DNA of 64,000 bases, taken from positions 2,666,001 through 2,730,000 of the forward strand of contig NZ_CP045737.1 in assembly GCF_009649075.1 (NCBI RefSeq), in the 5' to 3' direction. Below are positions 7,914-14,891 of this stretch, piece by piece. How positions within the stretch are numbered: position 1 is the first letter of the stretch; every line of letters begins with the position of its first letter. The notes under the pieces are model-generated. The model searched no databases, was not told the DNA's origin, and saw only the letters and a list, made by a program, of their open reading frames with translations. This DNA is from Aeromicrobium yanjiei (lineage in GTDB: Bacteria > Actinomycetota > Actinomycetes > Propionibacteriales > Nocardioidaceae). The position numbers were made by a program, and so were the translations under genes.

Positions 7914-9098
7914 ATGGCCACCACGACAGCTCCGACGACAGAAGACCTGTCCGACGTCGTGCGCTGGCAGGCCATGGCCGAGGCGTACACGATCGCGCGG
8001 ATGGTCGATTTCCGCGACGCGGAGATGGCTCGCACTGCCCTGCTCGAGTCGCCGTTGCGGCGCAAGATCGAACGGTCCGCGATCGCGTTGACCATCGGCG
8101 AGGCGACCGGGATGTCGGAGGCGCAGATCCACCTACGGCTGTCGATCGCCGACCGCGTGCGCGAGAAGACTCCGCAGGTCTGGGAAGCGTTTGTCGACGG
8201 GTTGATCGACTTCTCCCGCGTCCGTGACATCAGCGCCGCGATCGAGAAGCTGCATCGTGACGAGTCCATCGCCCGCCTCGAGGGCCGGGTCATCGGCTAC
8301 GCCACCAGCCACACTGGGGCTGAGCTGCGGCAGTGGTTGCGGCGGTTCGTCCAGCGGGTCGAGGCTGATCTGGCCGTCGAACGGGCCGATACGGAGCGCG
8401 CCGATCGGCGTGTGACGGTCACTCATGGGGACGACTCGATGGCGTGGTTGAACGCCTACCTGCCTTCTCATCAGGCAGCGGCCATCGAGGCCCGTCTGCG
8501 CAAGGAAGCTCGCAAGCCGGCCGATCTCGACGACGACCGCACCGTCGCCCAGCGCGAAGCCGACCTGCTGGCTGCTTGGTGCACTGACTCCGACGCCACT
8601 ACCTCAGCTGTCGATGCGAACATCGCGGTCACCGTCGGAGCCGACGTGCTTGCCGGGGCTGCGCCCGGGTTTGCGGAGTCCACCGACGGCGCCTGGGCTG
8701 TCCCCGCCCCCTGGCTCGCGGACGTGGTCGCAACCGGGAGCACGTTCTGGCACCGCATCGTGGTCGACCCCGTCACCGACGACGTCCTTTCCCACGAGTA
8801 CGTGGGCCGGTTCGCACCGGACACCCTCGCCCTCGCGCTTCGGTTCCTCCACGGCGTCTGCCAAGCACCCGGCTGCAGGGTGCCGTCCGAACGCTGCGAT
8901 CTCGACCATCGAATACCGCATCCAGACGGTCCCACGACCGGAGACAACATGGGACCGCTGTGCCGAAGACACCACAACCTCAAGGGCCACGGCCTGCTCC
9001 ACTGGTCGACCAGCCCGCCCCAACCGCCACCCGAGCCCCTCGTCATCGAGATCCACCCACCCGCGACCCACTTCGTCATGGAGTACGTCGCCGCCTGA
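7914..9098 (+). CDS. HNH endonuclease, DUF222 (13E12) family
   Basis: A 394-residue protein of the large actinobacterial DUF222/13E12 family. The N-terminal ~230 residues form the helical DUF222 domain; the C-terminal HNH domain reads C-x3-GC, then CDLDHRIPH, GPTTGDN and LCRRHHNLKGH, with the His, Asn and HH residues expected for metal binding and catalysis intact. Family members occur in multiple copies per genome and are often near mobile DNA, but their biological role is not established. The slightly lower GC and unrelated small neighbours suggest this stretch is accessory. No terminal repeats flank the gene. Confidence 0.88.
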   Translation: MATTTAPTTEDLSDVVRWQAMAEAYTIARMVDFRDAEMARTALLESPLRRKIERSAIALTIGEATGMSEAQIHLRLSIADRVREKTPQVWEAFVDGLIDFSRVRDISAAIEKLHRDESIARLEGRVIGYATSHTGAELRQWLRRFVQRVEADLAVERADTERADRRVTVTHGDDSMAWLNAYLPSHQAAAIEARLRKEARKPADLDDDRTVAQREADLLAAWCTDSDATTSAVDANIAVTVGADVLAGAAPGFAESTDGAWAVPAPWLADVVATGSTFWHRIVVDPVTDDVLSHEYVGRFAPDTLALALRFLHGVCQAPGCRVPSERCDLDHRIPHPDGPTTGDNMGPLCRRHHNLKGHGLLHWSTSPPQPPPEPLVIEIHPPATHFVMEYVAA

Positions 9099-9127
9099 GC
9101 GCAGCGGGACGCCGTCCTCAATTGACC

Positions 9128-9664
9128 TCACAGACCATCGATGATCTCCGCACGACGCTCGTCGTACTCCGCCTGGGTGAGCAGGTCCGCCTCCAGCAGG
9201 CTCTTGAGGTCGGCCAGCCGCGTGGCCGCAGGAACCGCGGGGGCAGGGGCCGGCACGGAGAGAGCCGCGTCGGGCCGACGAAGATTGGCGGCGAGGTACG
9301 TCGCCTCCAGTCCGCTCCCCGTCAGAAGCGTCATCTGGGTCGCCAGGTCGGGGTCCATGCCCGACTGCTTGGCGAGTGACCGAGCGGTGACGACCTTCCA
9401 CACGAAGAACGCGACCCCGAGGAGGGCTGCGATCGCCATCAGGACGACTATTCCACTGTCCCCGCCTCCCGCCACCGGGTCGTCGGGCCACGACGCCTTC
9501 CAGCCGTCACCGACCTTCGTACACGTCGGAGGCTCACCGTCTCGCTCGGCGCCCCGAGCGATGCACTCCTGGAGCGTGTCCCCGTACGCCGAGGCGACCG
9601 GGCCCAGCACGAGAATCGCAAGGGTGGCGCCGATGGCCGCGAACGCGCGACGAGCTGGGGACAT
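9128..9664 (-). CDS. SHOCT-domain membrane protein
   Basis: A 178-residue protein with an N-terminal signal sequence (MSPARRAFAAIGATLAILVLG, cleavage plausible after ASA), a short extracytoplasmic loop with two Cys, one transmembrane helix (about residues 73-92), and a C-terminal SHOCT domain (RLADLKSLLEADLLTQAEYDERRAEII, read in two parts as a helix-turn-helix) that typically mediates oligomerisation. Function unknown. The start region and its promoter closely resemble a 33-codon frame at 11085-11186. Confidence 0.75.
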   Translation of the reverse strand: MSPARRAFAAIGATLAILVLGPVASAYGDTLQECIARGAERDGEPPTCTKVGDGWKASWPDDPVAGGGDSGIVVLMAIAALLGVAFFVWKVVTARSLAKQSGMDPDLATQMTLLTGSGLEATYLAANLRRPDAALSVPAPAPAVPAATRLADLKSLLEADLLTQAEYDERRAEIIDGL

Positions 9665-9670
9665 GGCCGC

Positions 9671-9676
9671 ATCGTA
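9671..9676 (-). promoter_or_regulatory. -10 box, leaderless SHOCT gene
   Basis: TACGAT on the minus strand, six bases before ATG 9664; the same hexamer and spacing precede the frame at 11186. Confidence 0.5.
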
Positions 9677-9725
9677 ACCACGCCAGCCCCGTCAGCGGCG
9701 GGAATTGGTGAACGTGTATCGGCGG

Positions 9726-10349
9726 TCAGCCGACCAGGGCGGTGCCCTCGTAGACGTACGACCACGGACGCCCGACCGAGGGCCCCGCCAGGTAGTTTGC
9801 ATCGAGTCCCGTGATCCGCAGACCCACCGACGAGATCAGTGCGGGGACGTCGCGCGAAAGATGGCAGCCACCGGCAATGCGGCGTTCCAGCGGGTCCAGG
9901 CGGCGCTGCCACCGGGCGACCCCCGGCCCGGGCGCCAGCCCGTGCTCGAAGAACACGAAGCTCCCGCCCGGTCGCAGCACGCGGCGCACCTCCCGCAGGG
10001 CACGGTCGACGTCAGGGATCGTGCAGAGCGTGAACGTCGAGAGCACGGCGTCGAACGACGAGTCGTCCTCGGCGAGCGCCTGTCCGTCGAGGCCTGACCG
10101 AGTGATGGGTACGGGAGATGCTGCACGTCGGCCGGCCGACATCCGCCACGCCACGTCGGACGGCTCGACAGCCGCGACCGACTCGACCGAGGCCGGGTAC
10201 TTCTCGATGTTGAGGCCCGAGCCGAAGCCGATCTCCAGGACGCGGCCCTGCAGCTCGACGCACAGCTGTTCGCGCCGCTCCATGACCTCGCCGACCGACA
10301 GCGATCGCTCGACGAGGTGCGGCACGACACGATCGGTCCACAGGCCCAT
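9726..10349 (-). CDS. class I SAM-dependent methyltransferase
   Basis: A 207-residue Rossmann methyltransferase of the UbiE/COQ5-like type. Motif I is VLEIGFGSGLNIEKYP (SAM-binding glycine loop), acidic motif VAAVEPSD follows, then FDAVLSTFTLCTIPD and LREVRRVLRPGG, which form the post-motif strand and helix. The C-terminal part (WQRRLDPLERRIAGGCH) matches phospholipid or small-molecule methyltransferases. Substrate unknown. ATG 10349 is chosen over upstream in-frame starts because TAGGAT lies seven bases before it. Divergent from the YunG-like gene. Confidence 0.82.
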   Translation of the reverse strand: MGLWTDRVVPHLVERSLSVGEVMERREQLCVELQGRVLEIGFGSGLNIEKYPASVESVAAVEPSDVAWRMSAGRRAASPVPITRSGLDGQALAEDDSSFDAVLSTFTLCTIPDVDRALREVRRVLRPGGSFVFFEHGLAPGPGVARWQRRLDPLERRIAGGCHLSRDVPALISSVGLRITGLDANYLAGPSVGRPWSYVYEGTALVG

Positions 10350-10356
10350 GCAGCCG

Positions 10357-10362
10357 ATCCTA
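10357..10362 (-). promoter_or_regulatory. -10 box, leaderless methyltransferase gene
   Basis: TAGGAT on the minus strand, seven bases before ATG 10349. Confidence 0.5.
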
Positions 10363-10384
10363 GGCACCTGTCGGCCCACGGACC

Positions 10385-10390
10385 TAGTGT
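10385..10390 (+). promoter_or_regulatory. -10 box, leaderless YunG-like gene
   Basis: TAGTGT, seven bases before ATG 10398; back to back with the methyltransferase promoter, 22 bp between the two hexamers. Confidence 0.5.
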
Positions 10391-10397
10391 CATTCGC

Positions 10398-10781
10398 ATG
10401 GAGCTGAGACATGTCGCTGCCGCGCTGCGCGAGTCCTGGGGACCGGACACCTGCTCGCCCGAGGACACCCGATCCTGGAGCCGGGACAACCCGGCTCGAG
10501 GTCAGTGCGCGACCACTGCGGTGGTGCTGCACGACCACTTCGGCGGCTCCCTTGTCAGGGGCGAGGTCTTCGTCGACGGCGAGCACGTCGACTATCACTG
10601 GTGGAACCGTCTGCCCGACGGCAGTCAGATCGACCTCACGCGCGAACAGTTCAGCCAGCACGAATCAGTCATCGGCGGGGTTGCCGTCGAACGCCCCACG
10701 GGCCCCACCCGGCTCGACGCGCAGTACGAGCTCCTGTCCTCCCGAGTGTCTGCGTGCCTCGCGCGGTCGAGCCGGATCTGA
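10398..10781 (+). CDS. YunG-like protein
   Basis: A 127-residue protein matching the YunG family (Bacillus YunG and relatives): RESWGPDTCSPED, W...DNPARGQCATTAVVLHDHFGG, HYWWNRLPDG-like HVDYHWWNRL, and IDLTREQF. The conserved Cys-x-x-Thr and His-Trp residues recall a cysteine protease/transglutaminase fold, but no activity is established for the family. The predicted leaderless start at 10398 gives the family's usual length. It converges with the monooxygenase gene with one base between stops. Confidence 0.7.
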   Translation: MELRHVAAALRESWGPDTCSPEDTRSWSRDNPARGQCATTAVVLHDHFGGSLVRGEVFVDGEHVDYHWWNRLPDGSQIDLTREQFSQHESVIGGVAVERPTGPTRLDAQYELLSSRVSACLARSSRI

Positions 10782-10782
10782 C

Positions 10783-11055
10783 TCAACTCGTCGTGAAGCG
10801 GCGCTTGATACCTTGCACGACGCGTCCCCACTCGCTCGACACGGCCAGCTCATAATGAGCCTTGAATGCTGCGGCGTTGACGAACCGCTCGTCCACCTGC
10901 CACACGAGTGGGTCGGCCGTCTGCCGGACCACGAACGAGAGGCAGCCAGCCTCGCTCAGCGAGTTCCGGGTGTGGAGCGGCAGGTGGCGGCGCACCTGGG
11001 CCGCCTCGTCCTCGTTCGCACAGATCAGCTGTCCAGTCACGACGACATCAGTCAT
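10783..11055 (-). CDS. antibiotic biosynthesis monooxygenase (ABM) domain protein
   Basis: A 90-residue ABM-fold protein (ferredoxin-like alpha+beta barrel, usually a dimer). It begins MTDVVVTGQLICANEDEAAQV, continues HTRNSLSEAGCLSFVV and DPLVWQVDERFVNAAAFKAHYE, the pattern of YgiN-like putative quinol monooxygenases, including the His of the AHYE motif. Cofactor-free oxygenation of a quinone or similar compound is the family role; the substrate here is unknown. In-frame upstream codons are low-complexity, so ATG 11055 is preferred. Confidence 0.75.
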   Translation of the reverse strand: MTDVVVTGQLICANEDEAAQVRRHLPLHTRNSLSEAGCLSFVVRQTADPLVWQVDERFVNAAAFKAHYELAVSSEWGRVVQGIKRRFTTS

Positions 11056-11084
11056 CGCGCGCTTCTCATGCTCCCCGTCACTCC

Positions 11085-11186
11085 TCATACGCCGTCGATG
11101 CTCCGCCCGGGTGATCCGCCAGCAGCCATCAGGACGATCGTCAGGGGGACGCTGACGGCAGCGAGCGCCCGATGGCCAGGAGACAT
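11085..11186 (-). other. 33-codon frame resembling SHOCT protein N-terminus
   Basis: The frame starts MSPGHRALAAVSVPLTIVLM and stops after 33 codons. Its start, -10 box (TACGAT at 11193-11198, six bases upstream) and flanking bases closely match those of the SHOCT gene at 9664, whose product starts MSPARRAFAAIGATLAILVL. It is therefore either the remnant of a duplicated secretory gene that lost its 3' part, or a small secreted peptide. It lies 29 bp upstream of the ABM gene on the same strand and may lead that transcript. Confidence 0.4.
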
Positions 11187-11192
11187 GACCGC

Positions 11193-11198
11193 ATCGTA
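11193..11198 (-). promoter_or_regulatory. -10 box before the 33-codon frame
   Basis: TACGAT on the minus strand, six bases before ATG 11186; it probably also drives the downstream ABM gene. Confidence 0.4.
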
Positions 11199-11317
11199 TC
11201 CACGTCGATGCCCTGACGGCCATGCACGAGAAGAAGGCGGCTGGTCAGGAGCACCGACCTGAGCGTTACGCTCTCGTTCGCGACGCCACGGCTGACCGCG
11301 GGAGAAGTGGAATCACC

Positions 11318-11974
11318 ATGCAGCTCATGTTCAAGGAGATCATCGCGGGCGACATCGACGCGGTCCGGCGCAGACTGGCAAAGAATCCAGGCGCAGTCAC
11401 CCTCGTCGCGACGTCACCTCCCAAGAAGTACGCCGGCCAGTCTCCGCTGCAAGTCGCCTACAGCCAGGCTGAGTTCGAGATCGCAGCGCTCCTGCTGGCG
11501 CACGGCGCGGACCCGAACTTCATCGAGCATGGCGATCGAGAGCCGTGGGCGATGCCGCCCCTCCACCACGCCATCAAGGCTGCCGTGATGCGTTCTCGTT
11601 GGTTGCGACCCACCTGGCGCGAGGAGGATCCGTGGGAGACGCGGAACACCGCCGAACAAGCCGACGCCGCGTACGCGGCGCTGCAGCTCCTGCTCGAGTC
11701 CGGCGCTGACGTTCACAGCCTCGACTCCTACGGCAACTCCTCACTCGGACGTGCCGTGCTGGACGCCCGGCAGATCCTCCCGACGCACCACCACAGCGAT
11801 CCGGACTGGGTGGATCCAAAGCCTCTGACCCCGGACCTGGTCGACGATCTCACCCGCATCTTCGACACCCTGATGGCGCACGGCGCGAACCCGCATCAGG
11901 CTGAGCGAGACCTGGGCGCGTCCGTCGTCGAGCACTATCGCGGCGAACCCGTCGCCCAGTTCCTCCGCCCCTGA
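11318..11974 (+). CDS. ankyrin-repeat protein
   Basis: A 218-residue protein with ankyrin repeats: GQSPLQVAYSQAEFEIAALLLAHGADPNF (repeat 1-2 boundary), a PLHHAIKAA helix, ALQLLLESGADVHSLDSYGNSSL and a degenerate last unit ...TLMAHGANPHQAERDLG. Ankyrin stacks bind partner proteins; which one is unknown. GGAGAAG at 11301-11307 supports ATG 11318, though the frame is open to 11222. Four to five units are visible, the middle ones interrupted by a Trp-rich insertion (WLRPTWREEDPWE). Confidence 0.8.
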   Translation: MQLMFKEIIAGDIDAVRRRLAKNPGAVTLVATSPPKKYAGQSPLQVAYSQAEFEIAALLLAHGADPNFIEHGDREPWAMPPLHHAIKAAVMRSRWLRPTWREEDPWETRNTAEQADAAYAALQLLLESGADVHSLDSYGNSSLGRAVLDARQILPTHHHSDPDWVDPKPLTPDLVDDLTRIFDTLMAHGANPHQAERDLGASVVEHYRGEPVAQFLRP

Positions 11975-12068
11975 TCCAGGCCACGTCAGAGATTGCCTCA
12001 GACCGCAATCGTCCCGACCCCGCGGGAGCGTGTTCGTGCAACGTTGCTGCGGCACTCATGGCACGGAC

Positions 12069-12074
12069 TAGCGT
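12069..12074 (+). promoter_or_regulatory. -10 box, leaderless hypothetical gene
   Basis: TAGCGT, seven bases before ATG 12082. Confidence 0.45.
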
Positions 12075-12081
12075 GGGACGC

Positions 12082-12489
12082 ATGGAACTGACCGCCGTCC
12101 CCGTTCCACCCATCACCCTGGTGCACGACGCCGACCTGGACGTCTTTCACGACGTCCCGTCAGCCGTGCACGACATCGATCTCGACGATGTGCGGCACGG
12201 ACGGCGCGCGTTCGACAGCCGTGGCGTGCCGCTGCAGATCGTCGACAACGGGGACTGGCCCGTCGACCTGGTGATCGCAGAAGGTGCCACACCAGCCCCG
12301 ACCGAGCTCGAGCAGCACCTCAAGGACGCCATCAGGCAGATGGGCGGCGAGCGAGTCGGTCTCCCCGGGTTCGAGTCGGCTTCGCTGGCCACCGTGCTCG
12401 ACGCCGTGCTCCGCTTCCAGGCGGGCGTCCCCTGCAAGACTCGCCTCCCGCGCCTGCTCGCGAAGGTGACGCGCCGATTCAGACGTTGA
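12082..12489 (+). CDS. hypothetical protein
   Basis: A 135-residue soluble protein, acidic in the first half (LVHDADLDVFHDV, DIDLDDV) and basic at the C-terminus (LAKVTRRFRR). No domain recognised. Its last four codons and stop coincide with a near copy of the ychF 3'-end repeat (12479-12497), so the present C-terminus may have been created by recombination at that sequence. Confidence 0.5.
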   Translation: MELTAVPVPPITLVHDADLDVFHDVPSAVHDIDLDDVRHGRRAFDSRGVPLQIVDNGDWPVDLVIAEGATPAPTELEQHLKDAIRQMGGERVGLPGFESASLATVLDAVLRFQAGVPCKTRLPRLLAKVTRRFRR

Positions 12490-12497
12490 ATCGGAAC
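12479..12497. repeat. imperfect third copy of the ychF-end repeat
   Basis: Eighteen of nineteen bases match TCAGACGTTGAAGCGGAAC, found at 14228 and 14865. Here one base change makes a perfect palindrome, CCGATTCA / TGAATCGG around GACGT (12474-12494). Confidence 0.55.
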
Positions 12498-12550
12498 ATC
12501 ACTCCTCACGATCCTTCTGACCCCCGTACGACCTGCCAGCCTGAGGAACC

Positions 12551-12572
12551 CTTGACAATTATTCTTGTCAAG
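12551..12572. promoter_or_regulatory. palindromic operator of the ArsR-AHSA1 operon
   Basis: Perfect inverted repeat CTTGACAA (12551-12558) and TTGTCAAG (12565-12572) with a six-base AT-rich centre. It covers the -35 box of the downstream operon, so the ArsR-family product is expected to bind here and repress itself. Confidence 0.75.
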
Positions 12573-12580
12573 CGCACAGT
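12552..12580 (+). promoter_or_regulatory. promoter of the ArsR-AHSA1 operon
   Basis: -35 TTGACA (12552-12557), 17-bp spacer, -10 CACAGT (12575-12580), then six bases to ATG 12587. The consensus -35 with ideal spacing makes this one of the best supported leaderless starts in the window. Confidence 0.65.
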
Positions 12581-12586
12581 CGCACT

Positions 12587-13165
12587 ATGTACGACATCGA
12601 AGTCATCGAGAGCGCGGAGGCAGCCGCCGCCGCACTTGACCCGGTCCGGGCGCGGCTCCTCGCCGAGCTGGCCGAACCGGCGTCCGCCGCCGGCCTCTCC
12701 GCCCGAGTCGGGATCGCGCGCCAGAAGGTGAACTACCACCTGAAGGCGCTGGAGGCTCAAGGTCTCGTTCAGCTGGCCGAGGAACGCCGGCACGGAGGCA
12801 TCGTCGAGCGGGTGCTTCAGGCTTCTGCGGCGTCGTACGTCGTGTCACCTGCCGCCGTCAGCGCGGCCGCAGCCGATCCGAGCGCCAACGACGATCACCT
12901 CTCGGCGGGCTACCTCGTCGCGCTGGCCGGCCGCCTCGTGCGCGAGGTCGGCGCTCTGGCACGACGGGCCGGCACGTCGGGCAAGCGTCTGCCGACGCTC
13001 ACCATCGACACCCAGATCGGCTTCCGCTCGGCCGCCGACCGTGCCGCCTTCGCAGACGACCTGACCGCCGCGGTGCTCGACCTGGCCGCGCGCTACCACC
13101 ATGACGACGGACGTCCCCACCGGTTGCTCGTCGCCGCCCACCCCCTTCCCGAGGAGAGCACATGA
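12587..13165 (+). CDS. ArsR-family helix-turn-helix regulator
   Basis: A 192-residue regulator with an N-terminal winged helix-turn-helix: DPVRARLLAELAEPASAAGLS, then ARVGIARQKVNYHLKALEAQGLV (recognition helix) and a wing around EERRHGGIVER. The extra ~100 C-terminal residues, longer than in minimal ArsR proteins, probably sense a ligand or dimerise. No metal-binding Cys cluster is present. It is coupled by an ATGA overlap to an AHSA1 protein, a pairing seen often in actinobacteria, and an inverted repeat overlaps its own -35 box, so autorepression is likely. Confidence 0.85.
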   Translation: MYDIEVIESAEAAAAALDPVRARLLAELAEPASAAGLSARVGIARQKVNYHLKALEAQGLVQLAEERRHGGIVERVLQASAASYVVSPAAVSAAAADPSANDDHLSAGYLVALAGRLVREVGALARRAGTSGKRLPTLTIDTQIGFRSAADRAAFADDLTAAVLDLAARYHHDDGRPHRLLVAAHPLPEEST

Positions 13166-13965
13166 GCACCACCCCGAACGTCCCGTACCGCTTGGAATTC
13201 AGCGTCGAGGTCCCCGGCACGCCCGAACAGGTGTGGCAGGCCATCGCCACCGCCAAGGGCATGAGCGCCTGGTTCCTGCCCACCCGGATGGAGGAGCGCG
13301 AGGGGGGCTCCTTGCACTTCTCGATGGGCCCCGAGATGGGCTCGGACGGCCGGGTGACCGGCTGGGACCCGCCGCACCGCCTTGCCTACGAGGAGGACTG
13401 GGCCGCCCTCATGGGCACCGACCCCGACGCCCTCAGCGCCCTCACGTCGGAGTTCCTCGTCGAGGCACAGTCCGGCGGCTCCTGCGTCGTGCGCGTCACC
13501 AGCAGCGGCTTCGGCACCGGCGCCGAGTGGGAGCCGGAGTTCTGGGAGGAGATGGGCACCAACTGGAAGCCGTTCTTCGACAACCTGCGGATCTACCTGT
13601 CGCACTTCCCCGGCCAGGAGGCCAGCCAGCTCGAGGCGACCGCGTCCCTGCCCGGCGAGGCGGAGGCACTGTGGTCGACGATGCACGAGACGCTCGGCCT
13701 GGGCGGTGAGGGCGCGGCGGTCGACGTACGCGGCGCGACCGGCACGGTCGAGCGGGTCGGCGAGCGGCAGACCCTGGTCCGACTGACGGAGCCGGTGCCC
13801 GGGATGCTGAGCGTCTTCGCGTACCCCGAGGGGGACGGCAAGGCGGCCGCGGGCGTCCGGGCGTACCTGTTCTCCCCAGCCGCCGCTGACTACGTGCGAC
13901 GCGAGGAGCCGGCCTGGCAGTCCTGGCTACAAGGGCTCGACGCCCGCATGCCGGCCACCGAGTGA
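13162..13965 (+). CDS. AHSA1-type SRPBCC protein
   Basis: A 267-residue protein starting with an SRPBCC/AHSA1 domain (residues ~8-150: FSVEVPGTPEQVWQAIATA, GMSAWFLPTRMEEREGG, GRVTGWDPPHRLAYEE) followed by a second, less conserved START-like region (from ~155: SLPGEAEALWSTMHETLG). The tandem layout is longer than single-domain members. These proteins bind hydrophobic ligands and are commonly encoded with an ArsR repressor that controls them. The ATGA overlap with the regulator gene means co-translation. Ligand unknown. Confidence 0.8.
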   Translation: MSTTPNVPYRLEFSVEVPGTPEQVWQAIATAKGMSAWFLPTRMEEREGGSLHFSMGPEMGSDGRVTGWDPPHRLAYEEDWAALMGTDPDALSALTSEFLVEAQSGGSCVVRVTSSGFGTGAEWEPEFWEEMGTNWKPFFDNLRIYLSHFPGQEASQLEATASLPGEAEALWSTMHETLGLGGEGAAVDVRGATGTVERVGERQTLVRLTEPVPGMLSVFAYPEGDGKAAAGVRAYLFSPAAADYVRREEPAWQSWLQGLDARMPATE

Positions 13966-13971
13966 TGGCGA

Positions 13972-13992
13972 GCCGATTCAGACGAATCTGGC
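13972..13992. repeat. hairpin sharing GCCGATTCAGACG with 12473
   Basis: GCCGATTC and GAATC-T-GGC flank a short loop, giving a stem just after the AHSA1 stop. The first 13 bases equal those at 12473-12485. It may terminate the ArsR-AHSA1 transcript or be another relic of the ychF-end repeat. Confidence 0.4.
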
Positions 13993-14009
13993 AGGTCGTC
14001 CGCGGAGGC

Positions 14010-14216
14010 TCACTCCTCCCGCGCAGCCCGGAGAAGGCTGACTGCCTTCGGTCCGACGCCGTGCAGGTGGACCAGCCCGGCTAGGTCCTCGGGAAGGTCT
14101 CGGAGGCTGAGATACCCGGCGCGCAGCAGCGCGCCCGCGGCAGGTCGACCGATCCGAATCCCGTCGAAATCCGGTCCGAGATCTTCGGCCGATTGCTCAC
14201 CCACGGGGCCATCCAA
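14010..14216 (-). CDS. helix-hairpin-helix small protein
   Basis: A 68-residue protein whose second half is a helix-hairpin-helix: FDGIRIGRPAAGALLRAGYLSLRDLPED and LVHLHGVGPKAVSLLRAAREE, where GVGPKA is the hairpin. It resembles small actinobacterial proteins related to the RNA polymerase alpha C-terminal or DNA ligase HhH units and may bind DNA non-specifically. The start is uncertain: TTG 14216 gives the family-like N-terminus DGPVGEQSAEDLG, and GTG 14204 is an alternative. One copy of the ychF-end repeat begins ten bases upstream. Confidence 0.65.
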   Translation of the reverse strand: MDGPVGEQSAEDLGPDFDGIRIGRPAAGALLRAGYLSLRDLPEDLAGLVHLHGVGPKAVSLLRAAREE

Positions 14217-14225
14217 TCAGACGTG

Positions 14226-14254
14226 ATCAGACGTTGAAGCGGAACTCCACGACG
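14226..14254. repeat. 29-bp copy of the ychF 3' end (distal)
   Basis: Identical over 29 bp to 14863-14891, which encodes the last residues and stop of YchF, in the same orientation and 637 bp away. Here it lies in non-coding DNA. The two copies bracket the DUF1801 gene and look like the left and right ends of an inserted segment. Confidence 0.8.
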
Positions 14255-14311
14255 ACCCGCCACGAAACAACGCCTCCAGCGAGGCCCGTCGCCCGGCAGG
14301 GCACTCGACGG

Positions 14312-14665
14312 TTATGAGACCACGGCGCCGACGATTTCGGCGATACGCTTCTCGGTGTCAACGTCCAAGGTCTCGAAGTACCAGGCAGCCGGCATCAGAG
14401 CGCCGTCCACGCCACCAGCGGCCCGGAAATCAGCCTTCTCGGTGATGGCGAGATTCAGGCGTTCGTCGCTACGCAGCGTCACCAATGCTGGCGTGCTCGC
14501 CGAAAGCGCATAGGCCGGCATTCCGTACCAGATCCGCGGTTTCAGATCGGGCGCCTCGGTCACGATGATGTCGTGCACCCGCCGCATGATCGACCGCCGC
14601 GGCTCGTCGATCTTCGCGATCTTTTCCATCACCTGCGTGAGGTTCTTCTCGTCCTTCGATGACAT
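14312..14665 (-). CDS. DUF1801 (YdhG-like) protein
   Basis: A 117-residue protein of the DUF1801/YdhG superfamily: a helical N-terminus (EKNLTQVMEKIAKIDEPRRSIMRRVHDII), APDLKPRIWYGMPAYAL with the conserved Trp-Tyr-Gly-Met-Pro segment, and a beta-rich C-terminal half. Family members have been linked to iron handling (YdhG/frataxin-like fold) or remain uncharacterised. ATG 14665 is preceded by GAGAGG seven bases upstream. The gene is bracketed by the two 29-bp repeats and so may have been inserted beside ychF. Confidence 0.75.
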   Translation of the reverse strand: MSSKDEKNLTQVMEKIAKIDEPRRSIMRRVHDIIVTEAPDLKPRIWYGMPAYALSASTPALVTLRSDERLNLAITEKADFRAAGGVDGALMPAAWYFETLDVDTEKRIAEIVGAVVS

Positions 14666-14862
14666 CGCATGTCCTCTCGTCAACCGATGTCGAGCATCGG
14701 CGCATGAAGTCGGCGCGTGATGCGCCGCACCCCAACCGGACGTGTCCCGAGCTGCTCAGGCCTCTCCGCGAAGATTCAGGCGTTCTTCACCTGGAAGTGC
14801 TGTCGGTGGCGCGAACCACCACGTTCAGCGTACCCAAGACTGATCGCCGCTTCCAGCGTCAA

Positions 14863-14891
14863 ATCAGACGTTGAAGCGGAACTCCACGACG
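14863..14891. repeat. 29-bp repeat at the ychF 3' end (proximal)
   Basis: Covers the ychF codons for VEFRFNV and the stop; perfect direct repeat of 14226-14254. Confidence 0.8.

Noticed and set aside
7914-9098. DUF222-HNH gene as a mobile intron or homing element
   Set aside because: No interrupted gene, terminal repeats or target duplication is visible around it.
14684-14862. Coding remnant between the DUF1801 gene and ychF
   Set aside because: No frame in this 179-bp stretch gives a convincing protein fragment; it seems non-coding.
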